From Pseudonocardia ammonioxydans (GTDB lineage: Bacteria; Actinomycetota; Actinomycetes; Mycobacteriales; Pseudonocardiaceae), in contig NZ_FOUY01000007.1 of the NCBI RefSeq assembly GCF_900115005.1, positions 1 through 64,000 on the forward strand: DNA of 64,000 nucleotides, in the 5' to 3' direction. The notes beneath the pieces are model-generated. The model was given only the letters and a program-made list of their open reading frames with translations, searched no databases and was not told where the DNA came from. Below are positions 57,868-64,000 of the stretch, piece after piece (the first letter of the stretch is position 1; every line of letters begins with the position of its first letter). Made by a program: the position numbers and the translations under genes.

Positions 57868-59384
57868 TAGGGCCGGCGCATGGTGCCCGTCTCGACGAAG
57901 CGTGCGTGCCAGGACAGCGCCTCGGTCAGCAGGTGCGGGGTGTGGCGTCCGTACGCCGACGCCAGCGCCCGTTCGTGGTAGTCGCGCAGCGCCGGCCGGT
58001 AGTCCGGGTGCGCGCAGTGCGCGATGACCTGCTCGGCGCGCTGCTTGGGCGAGAGCCCGCGCAGGTCGGCCAGGCCCTGCTCGGTGACGACGATGTCGAC
58101 GTCGTGCTCGGTGTGGTCGACGTGCGAGACCATCGGGACGATCGCCGAGATCGCCCCGTCCTTGGCGGTCGAGGGGGAGAGGAAGATCGAGAGGTAGCCG
58201 TTGCGGGCGAAGTCGCCCGACCCGCCGATCCCGTTCTGGATCCGGCTGCCCATCAGGTGCGTCGAGTTGACGTTGCCGTAGACGTCCGCCTCGATCATGC
58301 CGTTCATCGCGATCACCCCGAGCCGGCGCACGACCTCCGGGTGGTTGCTGATCTCCTGCGGGCGCAGCACGATCCGGTCGCGGTAGTCGGCCGCGCTGGC
58401 GTTGAACCGCTGCACCGTCCCCGGGCTGAACGACAGCGCCGTCGCCGAGGCGGTCGCCAGGGTGCCCGAGTCGAGCAGGTCCAGCATGCCGTCCTGGATC
58501 ACCTCGGTGTAGGCGCTCAGGCCCGCGAAGGGGCCCTCGGCGAGCCCCGCCAGGACGGCGTTGGCGATGTTGCCCACCCCGGACTGGATCGGCAGCAGCC
58601 GGTCGGGCAGCCGCCCGCGCCGCACCTCGGCGGTGAGGAAGTCGAGCACGTGCCCGGCGATGCGGCGGGACACGGTGTCCGGTGGCGCGAACCCGCTGTT
58701 GCGGTCCGGGGCGTCGGTGGGCACGACCGCGATCACCTTGTCCGCCGGGCACTCCAGGTGCGGCACCCCGATCCGGTCGGCCGGGCCGGTGATCGGGATC
58801 GGGACGCGGTCCGGGGGCAGCGCGGTGCCGTAGTAGACGTCGTGCATCCCGCGCAGGCCCTCGGACTGCCAGCTGTTCACCTCGAGGATCACCCGGTCCG
58901 CCCGGTCGATCCAGGTCTTGTTGTTGCCCACCGACGAGGACGGCACCAGCCGGCCGTCGGCGTCGATCCCGGCGACCTCGACGACGGCGATGTCGACCGC
59001 CCCGAGGAAGCCCATCCACACCATCTGGGCCACGTGCGAGAGGTGGGTGTCGAGGTACTCCATCGTCCCGGCGTTGATCTTCTTCCGGGTGACCGGGTCC
59101 GACTGGTAGGGCAGCCGCAGCTCGATCCCGTCGGCCTCGGCGAGCGCGCCGTCCAGCTCCGGTGCGGTCGACGCTCCGGTCCACACGTTGACTCGCAGCG
59201 TCTCGCCGGCCGCGGTCGCCGCCGTCATCCGGCGGGCCAGCGCGCCGGGCACCGCCTTCGGGTAGCCGGCGCCGGTGAACCCGCTCATGGCGACGTTCGC
59301 GCCGACCGGGATCAGCCCGGCCGCGTCCTCGGCGGACATCACCTTCGCGCGCAGTGCCGCGGACGCGATCCGGTCCGGGGTCAT
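57867..59384 (-). CDS. Acetyl-CoA hydrolase/transferase family CoA-transferase
   Basis: The 505-residue protein follows the succinyl-CoA:acetate CoA-transferase/acetyl-CoA hydrolase group: MSGFTGAGYPKAVPGAL, GNNKTWIDRADRVILEVN, QSGVGNIANAVLAGLAEGPF, the catalytic Glu in AYTEVIQDGMLDLLDSG, and NGIGGSGDFARNGYLSIF. It moves CoA between acetate, succinate or related acids and could recycle acyl-CoA from ring cleavage. ATG 59384 overlaps the upstream GNAT stop by 4 bp, so three genes are coupled. Confidence 0.87.
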   Translation of the reverse strand: MTPDRIASAALRAKVMSAEDAAGLIPVGANVAMSGFTGAGYPKAVPGALARRMTAATAAGETLRVNVWTGASTAPELDGALAEADGIELRLPYQSDPVTRKKINAGTMEYLDTHLSHVAQMVWMGFLGAVDIAVVEVAGIDADGRLVPSSSVGNNKTWIDRADRVILEVNSWQSEGLRGMHDVYYGTALPPDRVPIPITGPADRIGVPHLECPADKVIAVVPTDAPDRNSGFAPPDTVSRRIAGHVLDFLTAEVRRGRLPDRLLPIQSGVGNIANAVLAGLAEGPFAGLSAYTEVIQDGMLDLLDSGTLATASATALSFSPGTVQRFNASAADYRDRIVLRPQEISNHPEVVRRLGVIAMNGMIEADVYGNVNSTHLMGSRIQNGIGGSGDFARNGYLSIFLSPSTAKDGAISAIVPMVSHVDHTEHDVDIVVTEQGLADLRGLSPKQRAEQVIAHCAHPDYRPALRDYHERALASAYGRHTPHLLTEALSWHARFVETGTMRRP

Positions 59385-59956
59385 CCGCGACGGTCCGGGT
59401 CGGGGAGCGCGATCAGCGGGTCGGTGGCCAGGTCACCGGCCCGGATGCGGTAGACCCACAGGGTGCGGCCGTAGTACTTGTCGGTCTCGCCGACCCACTC
59501 CAGGCCCAGCCGCCGGGCCGTCGCGATCGCCGGCTCGTTGTCCGGGCGGGCCACCGCGAACAGCTCCTCGACGTCCGGCTGGCCCAGCGCCCACCCGATC
59601 AGCGCGAACGCGGCCTCGGTGGCGTAGCCGCGGCCCCACGCGTCCGGGCGCAGCTGGAAGCTGATCTCCAGGTCCTGGTCGTAGGGCGGCAGCAGCCGGA
59701 TGGCCAGGCCACCGACGACCACCCCGTCGGTGCGGCGCTCGATCGCCCACCGGCCCCGCGGGGCCTCCAGGTTCTGCTGGGCCTCGGTCCAGGCGACCAG
59801 GACCGCGCGCATGGCGTCCACGTCGCCGATCCGGTCGGTCTCGGGCGTCAGCCAGCCGGTGACGTCGGCGACCCCGTAGGTGGCCAACGCGTCCTCGGTG
59901 TCCTCCGGCCGCCAGCCGCGCACCCGCAGACGCTCGGTCTCGAGTTCCAGCGCCAT
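59381..59956 (-). CDS. RimJ/RimL-type GNAT acetyltransferase
   Basis: The 191-residue GNAT begins LELETERLRVRGWRPEDTEDALATYG. The acetyl-CoA motif is in LRPDAWGRGYATEAAFALIGWAL (near residue 105), followed by VEELFAVARPDNEPAIATARRLGLEWVGE. Such enzymes acetylate protein N-termini or small molecules. TAGCGT lies 6 bases before ATG 59956 with no ribosome-binding site, a leaderless start. It heads the GNAT/CoA-transferase/GNAT group. Confidence 0.82.
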   Translation of the reverse strand: MALELETERLRVRGWRPEDTEDALATYGVADVTGWLTPETDRIGDVDAMRAVLVAWTEAQQNLEAPRGRWAIERRTDGVVVGGLAIRLLPPYDQDLEISFQLRPDAWGRGYATEAAFALIGWALGQPDVEELFAVARPDNEPAIATARRLGLEWVGETDKYYGRTLWVYRIRAGDLATDPLIALPDPDRRG

Positions 59957-60053
59957 CCCGGCACGCTAGCGCCGGGCAGGGCGGGCCGCCACCGGACGAC
60001 CGGGTGCCCGCGGCGGCCCGGGGCGCCCGGTCACGCCTCCCGGCGTCACGCCC

Positions 60054-61784
60054 TCAGGACACCGCCTCCGGTGTCGCGCTGCGCCCGCCGACCTCCGGCA
60101 GGGCGGAGGCGTGCTCGCGCAGCCGGTAGCGCTGGATCTTGCCGGTCGGGGTCTTCGGCAGCTCCTCGACGGTGACGACGACGCGGGGCCGCTTGAACGC
60201 GGCGAGCCCGTCCCGGCAGAACGCCACCAGCTCCTCCGGCGAGGGTGCGGCGGTCGGGTCCCGCGGGACGACGAACGCGACCGGCTTGTCCAGCCCGTCG
60301 GCGTCGGGCACCCCGACGACGACCGCCTCGGCCAGGCCGGTGTGCTCCAGCAGGCGGGTCTCCACCTCGCCCGGGGAGACCCAGATGCCGCCCACCTTCA
60401 GCACGTCGTCGGCGCGGCCCAGGCAGGTCCACGAGCCGTCGGCGTTGCGCACGTACTGGTCCCCGGTGCGCATCCAGCGGCCCTGGAAGACCATCCGGTT
60501 GACCTCGGTGCGGCACCAGTAGCCGGTGCAGATCGAGTCCCCGGCGACGTAGAGCATGCCCTGCTCGCCGGCCTCGTCGATCACCGTGCCGTCCGGGCGG
60601 CGCAGCTGGACCTCGTAGCCGGGCACCGGGAAGCCCGAGCTGCCCGGGACGACCTGCCCGGGCAGGTTCGACACGAAGATGTGCAGCGCCTCGGTGGAGC
60701 CGATGCCGTCGAGGACCTCGAAGCCGTAGCGCTCGCGCACGCCGTGGAACATCCGGGCCGGCAGCGCCTCGCCCGCCGAGGCGCCGCGCCGCACGGTCGC
60801 GAACCGCTCGGCGGGCAGCTCCGCGGCGAGCATCGGCCCCCAGAAGCTGGGCACGGCGAAGAACAGCGTCGCGCCGTGCTCCTCGGCGAGCCGGGAGTAC
60901 CGCTCCGGGTCCGGCCGGCCGGGCTCGAGCACCGCGCAGGCGCCGGCCGACAGCGGGAAGAACATCGAGTTCCCGATGCCGTAGGCGAAGAACAGCTTCG
61001 CCACCGACAGGCAGACGTCGTCGGCGCGGATGCCGAGCACCTGGGCGGCGTAGGTGTCGCAGACGAACCGGATGTCGCTGTGCCGGTGCATCGCGCCCTT
61101 GGGCTTGCCGGTGGTGCCCGAGGTGTAGAGCCAGAGCGCCTGCGACTCGTCCCAGGTCGGGGCGGGTTCGGGCATCGGCCCGCCGGCGGCGAGCAGCCCG
61201 TCCCAGGTGAGCGCGTCGACCCCGGACGGCGCGGTGGGTGCGGTGGCGCCGGTGAGGACGACGCGTTCCAGGTCGGGCGCGCCGGCGGTGGCCTCGGCGA
61301 GCCGGTCGGCGAACGCCTCGTCGCCGATCACCGTGGTCGCCCGGGAGTCGCGGATCAGCACGCCCAGCTCGCGCCCGGTCAGCATCGTGGAGCCGGGCAC
61401 GGCGACCGCCCCGGCCCACATCGTGCCGAGGATCGCGGTGAACAGGTCGATGTCGTCGGGCATGACCATGAGCACCCGCTGCTCGGGGCGGACACCGGCC
61501 GCCCGCAGCGCGCCCGCGACCGCGCGGACCCGCTCGGTCAGCTCGGCGTAGGTGAGCGAGCCGCCCGGGAACCGGACGGCGGTACGGTGGCCGTCACCGG
61601 CCTCGACCCGGGCCAGGGTGAGGTGGGCGGCCGCGTTGAAGGAGGCCGCGCCGCTGGTCGGGCCGGGTGCGGTCGGTAGGGAACGGGCGGGTTCGTCACC
61701 GCGGGTGGGCTCGTCCGGGGCGGGTTCGTCAACGCGGGTGGGCTCGTCCGGGGCGGGTTCGTCAACACTGACGACATCAGCCAT
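60054..61784 (-). CDS. bclA: Benzoate-CoA ligase
   Basis: This 576-residue AMP-forming ligase has LYTSGTTGKPKGAMHRHSD (P-loop, near residue 255), the benzoate-ligase segment AKLFFAYGIGNSMFFPLSAGACAVLEPGRP, GSTEALHIF, YWCRTE, GRADDVLKVGGIWVSPGEVE and catalytic Lys in PKTPTGKIQRYRLRE. It makes benzoyl-CoA, the BoxB substrate. ATG 61784 follows AGGAGCC. Residues about 8-30 are two 11-residue repeats (DEPAPDEPTR type) coded by a 33-bp tandem repeat, a disordered extension absent from most homologues. Confidence 0.9.
   Translation of the reverse strand: MADVVSVDEPAPDEPTRVDEPAPDEPTRGDEPARSLPTAPGPTSGAASFNAAAHLTLARVEAGDGHRTAVRFPGGSLTYAELTERVRAVAGALRAAGVRPEQRVLMVMPDDIDLFTAILGTMWAGAVAVPGSTMLTGRELGVLIRDSRATTVIGDEAFADRLAEATAGAPDLERVVLTGATAPTAPSGVDALTWDGLLAAGGPMPEPAPTWDESQALWLYTSGTTGKPKGAMHRHSDIRFVCDTYAAQVLGIRADDVCLSVAKLFFAYGIGNSMFFPLSAGACAVLEPGRPDPERYSRLAEEHGATLFFAVPSFWGPMLAAELPAERFATVRRGASAGEALPARMFHGVRERYGFEVLDGIGSTEALHIFVSNLPGQVVPGSSGFPVPGYEVQLRRPDGTVIDEAGEQGMLYVAGDSICTGYWCRTEVNRMVFQGRWMRTGDQYVRNADGSWTCLGRADDVLKVGGIWVSPGEVETRLLEHTGLAEAVVVGVPDADGLDKPVAFVVPRDPTAAPSPEELVAFCRDGLAAFKRPRVVVTVEELPKTPTGKIQRYRLREHASALPEVGGRSATPEAVS
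61688..61766 (-). repeat. 33-bp tandem repeat in the benzoate-CoA ligase N-terminus
   Basis: Units 61688-61720 and 61721-61753 differ at one base, followed by a 13-base partial third unit. The period of 33 keeps the frame and codes an 11-residue Asp/Glu/Pro repeat. Confidence 0.85.
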
Positions 61785-61821
61785 GGTGGGTGGCTCCTGT
61801 GCCGGTTCGGGGCCTGTGATG

Positions 61822-61856
61822 CTACACACGTCGGACGTGTCGTCAACGGTTTGTAG
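61822..61856. promoter_or_regulatory. Nested inverted repeats between benzoate-CoA ligase and PIG-L genes
   Basis: ACACGTC-G-GACGTGT (61826-61840) is a perfect 7-bp-arm repeat. CTACA (61822-61826) and TGTAG (61852-61856) form an outer pair. The site lies 42-72 bp upstream of the ligase start, a fitting place for a repressor of the box cluster. Confidence 0.6.
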
Positions 61857-61896
61857 ATCGAAATGGACCCGCTCCGGACGGTGGTCCGGCGCTGCG

Positions 61897-61902
61897 TAGG
61901 CT
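61897..61902 (+). promoter_or_regulatory. -10 element TAGGCT, leaderless start
   Basis: TAGGCT ends 8 bases before GTG 61911. This spacing supports GTG 61911 and not the upstream in-frame ATG (61863) as the start of the deacetylase gene. Confidence 0.55.
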
Positions 61903-61910
61903 CCGCCGCC

Positions 61911-62720
61911 GTGGGGACCCTTGTCAGCTTCCACGCCCATCCCGACGACGAGTCGATCGGCACCGGCGGCACGCTCGCCAAGGCCGCGGCGCTCGGGCAC
62001 CGGGTGGTGCTCGTCTTCGCCACCCGCGGTGAGCTCGGCGAGCCGGTGCCCGGCGTCCTGGCCGACGGCGAGCAGCTCTCGTTACGGCGCTCGGCGGAGT
62101 GTTTCGCCTCGGCGCGCGAGCTCGGCGTCGCCCGCGTCGAGTTCCTCGGCTACGTCGACTCCGGGATGATGGGCGAGCCGACCAACGACGCGCCGTACTG
62201 CTTCTGGCAGGCGGGGGTGGAGCACGCCGCCCGCCGGCTCGCGGTGATCCTCGAGGAGGAGGAGGCCGACGTCGTCACCACCTACGACGACAACGGCGGC
62301 TACGGCCACCCCGACCACATCCAGGTGCACCGGGTCGGCAACCGGGCCGGCGAGCTCGCCGGGGTGCCGGTGGTCGCGCAGAACACCACGAACCGGGACT
62401 GGATGCTGCGCGGGATGCGCGGTCTGCAGAAGGACCGTGGTGCCGACTGGACGCCGCCGGAGATCCCCGACGACGGCTCGTTCGGCAAGCCCGAGTCGGA
62501 GATCACCCACCGGGTCGAGGCCGTCGAGTACGCCGAGGTCAAGCGGGCGTCGATGCGCGCGCACGCCAGCCAGATGGGGCCCGACCACTTCATGCTGACG
62601 ATGCCCGAGCCGGTGTTCGCGATGGGGCTGGGCACCGAGTTCTACATCGTCGAGGTCCAGCCGAACCCGGCCTCGGCGCCGGACGTGTGGACCGACGTCT
62701 TCGAGCCGCTCCGCCCGTGA
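61911..62720 (+). CDS. PIG-L/LmbE-family deacetylase
   Basis: The 269-residue zinc hydrolase has the AHPDDESIGTGGTLA motif at residues about 8-22 and the second metal His in DDNGGYGHPDHIQVHRVG near residue 140. Family members deacetylate GlcNAc-inositol (MshB), mycothiol conjugates (Mca) or other N-acetylglucosaminyl compounds. The size and the TTYDDNGGYGHPDH segment fit the MshB/Mca branch, but the exact substrate is open. Its stop codon lies in the hairpin shared with the convergent gene. Confidence 0.85.
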   Translation: MGTLVSFHAHPDDESIGTGGTLAKAAALGHRVVLVFATRGELGEPVPGVLADGEQLSLRRSAECFASARELGVARVEFLGYVDSGMMGEPTNDAPYCFWQAGVEHAARRLAVILEEEEADVVTTYDDNGGYGHPDHIQVHRVGNRAGELAGVPVVAQNTTNRDWMLRGMRGLQKDRGADWTPPEIPDDGSFGKPESEITHRVEAVEYAEVKRASMRAHASQMGPDHFMLTMPEPVFAMGLGTEFYIVEVQPNPASAPDVWTDVFEPLRP

Positions 62721-62759
62721 GTGGTTTTCGCGGTCCTGACCGCGAAAACCACTCACGGG
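62714..62759. terminator. Perfect 46-bp convergent hairpin
   Basis: Two 22-base arms are exact reverse complements with a CT centre; the core is GTGAGTGGTTTTCGCGG. The stop codons of the deacetylase gene and of the convergent acyltransferase gene are both inside. It is the perfect version of the element at 40829-40868. Confidence 0.85.
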
Positions 62760-63886
62760 CGCGGTAGCGCGAACCGGTCCCAGGTGCGCATCAGCGCGCC
62801 GTGCGCCGGGCGTTCGACGAGCCGGGTCAGCAACCAGCCGAGCAGGACCGCGGTGACCAGCATCGCCGCGGACTGCAGCAGCGGCCCGACGCCGACGTCC
62901 TGCAGCCGGCGCATGAGGACGTAGCCGACGGTCTGGTGCATCAGGTACACGCCGTAGGAGATTCCGGCCAGCCACCGGACCGCCGACGCGACCGGGGCCG
63001 GCGTCCACGCCCCCGGCCGCGGCAGCCGCGCGACCAGCGCGACCAGCGCGATCCCCACGCACACCAGGCCCGCGGCCATCGCGTCGAGGTGGTCGAGGTC
63101 GAAGCGCACGACGTTGTCCGGGCCGGGGGTGAAGGCGTGCACGAACTGCGCCACCCCGCAGAGGGTGAGCAGGGCACCGGCGTGGGCGTTGCCGATGCGC
63201 CGGGTCGACCACAGCCAGACGGCGATCCCGGCCACGAACAGGTGCAGCCGGTGGAACCCGAAGCCGTCGGAGATCATCCGGTACCACTCCGGCGGGTCGG
63301 CCGGGTCGTTCGGCGCCGCCCGCAGCGGCCACAGCAGCAGCGGGACGACGACCATCATCCACAGCAGGATCCGCAGCCGCGGCCCGGTGCCCCAGCGGGT
63401 CACGCTGAGCACGGCCGCCGCGGTGAACGCCATGAGCTGCAGCGGCAGCGTCCAGAACGCGGGGTCGAGCCAGGGGAACCGCTCGGTGTCCCAGTTCCCG
63501 AGCATCAGCCAGTTGACGACGAGCTCGCGGGCGGGCGGGTCGCCCCAGTCCTCGGGGGACAGGTAGCGCAGCGCGGTCCAGGCGATCGGCACGGCGACGA
63601 GGAAGGCCGGTAGCAGCCGGGACACCCGGCCCCACCAGTAGCGCCCGGGGGAGTGCCTGCCCAGGGTGGCGCACGCGAAGTACGCCGAGATCACCAGCAG
63701 CAGGCTCGCGCCGACCTGGTGATCGAAGGAGAACCGGCGCGGGATCAGCTCCGGGTGCAGCGTCGGGCCCAGGTGGGTGGCGTGGTAGAGGACCACGAGC
63801 AGCACGAACCCGCTGCGGAGCACGTCCCAGCCGGGTTCCCGGCGCCGGGAGCCGGGTCGACCGGGTTCCGGTGTCGGTACGACCAC
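62753..63886 (-). CDS. Acyltransferase-3 family membrane protein
   Basis: The 377-residue protein has about ten membrane helices. The N-terminus WDVLRSGFVLLVVLYHATH carries the catalytic-type His of the family, followed by FSFDHQVGASLLLVISAYFACATLGRHSPGRYWWGRVSRLLPAFL, with the R-RL-P signature. The end has YGVYLMHQTVGYVLMRRL. Such proteins O-acylate sugars, peptidoglycan or antibiotics on the membrane. GTG 63886 has TACCGT 6 bases upstream, the leaderless pattern; an in-frame start at 63961 would add 25 unconserved residues. Confidence 0.85.
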   Translation of the reverse strand: MVVPTPEPGRPGSRRREPGWDVLRSGFVLLVVLYHATHLGPTLHPELIPRRFSFDHQVGASLLLVISAYFACATLGRHSPGRYWWGRVSRLLPAFLVAVPIAWTALRYLSPEDWGDPPARELVVNWLMLGNWDTERFPWLDPAFWTLPLQLMAFTAAAVLSVTRWGTGPRLRILLWMMVVVPLLLWPLRAAPNDPADPPEWYRMISDGFGFHRLHLFVAGIAVWLWSTRRIGNAHAGALLTLCGVAQFVHAFTPGPDNVVRFDLDHLDAMAAGLVCVGIALVALVARLPRPGAWTPAPVASAVRWLAGISYGVYLMHQTVGYVLMRRLQDVGVGPLLQSAAMLVTAVLLGWLLTRLVERPAHGALMRTWDRFALPRP

Positions 63887-64000
63887 CCCGCCACGGTAGG
63901 CATGGGCCCCGCGCGGCCCCGGCGGTACCCCCGGGCGGGCCGCGGGGGTGATCCCGGACACCGGCGGGCCCGGTGGAAGGCTGCCCTGATTGCGCTTCCG

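Noticed and set aside
1..64000. CRISPR arrays, tRNA, rRNA, prophage or replication origin
   Set aside because: No regularly spaced repeats with unique spacers, no cloverleaf, no rRNA-like stretch, no phage structural genes and no DnaA-box cluster were noticed.

Overview
The window is 64 kb of very GC-rich, densely coding DNA from an actinomycete. Base composition, frequent GTG starts, ATGA/GTGA stop-start overlaps, TANNNT-N6-8-start leaderless promoters, a DUF222-HNH protein and a DUF6131 mini-protein all fit the Pseudonocardiaceae, Pseudonocardia being my best guess. I see no rRNA, tRNA or CRISPR array. The only mobile-element trace is the 3' end of an IS481-type transposase at the left edge.

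Layout. 0-6 kb: transposase tail, cobinamide amidohydrolase, an IclR regulator and a divergent histidine-utilisation operon hutU-hutF-hutI (hutH and hutG are not here). 6-10 kb: an SOS-boxed HNH protein, an unusual membrane protein in lower-GC DNA, an RsbW-like kinase and a Lys/Ala-rich histone-H1-like protein, with short tandem repeats. 10-23 kb: mostly housekeeping and accessory genes, namely a dienoyl-CoA isomerase-like enzyme, MFS pumps, a SpoU methyltransferase, a NarL-type two-component pair, a TAT-exported multicopper oxidase, an acyl-CoA ligase, a ROK regulator, a BKACE enzyme and an exported chorismate mutase.

23.6-39 kb is the most interesting part. It holds an apparently complete aerobic nicotinate pathway in two halves. 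The right-pointing half is nicX-nicE (2,5-dihydroxypyridine dioxygenase, maleate isomerase). The left-pointing half is nicC, a niacin MFS transporter, a three-subunit molybdenum hydroxylase, nicF and nicD, with a NicR-like MarR regulator beyond it. Both halves start from an almost identical 32-bp promoter/operator element (23635-23666 and, inverted, 38354-38385; 31 of 32 bases match). Between the halves sits a four-gene module, HutC-type GntR regulator / ADP-ribosylglycohydrolase / NCS1 permease / PfkB kinase, whose logic resembles E. coli yegTUVW. My inference is that it imports and splits an N-glycoside, perhaps a pyridine nucleoside, and so feeds nicotinate into the flanking pathway.

39-54 kb: a TetR/degenerate-SDR pair with twin operators, a GH13 glucosidase with LacI, a DUF418 protein with TetR and twin operators, a CHAD-like/NUDIX fusion coupled to an ABC exporter, lipoproteins, esterase, glycosyltransferase and an exported S33-type peptidase. 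54-62 kb: a left-pointing benzoyl-CoA epoxide (box) cluster with benzoate-CoA ligase, a GNAT, a CoA-transferase, a second GNAT, boxC and boxB; boxA is not present. 62-64 kb: a PIG-L deacetylase and an acyltransferase-3 protein converging on a perfect 46-bp hairpin related to one at 40.8 kb.
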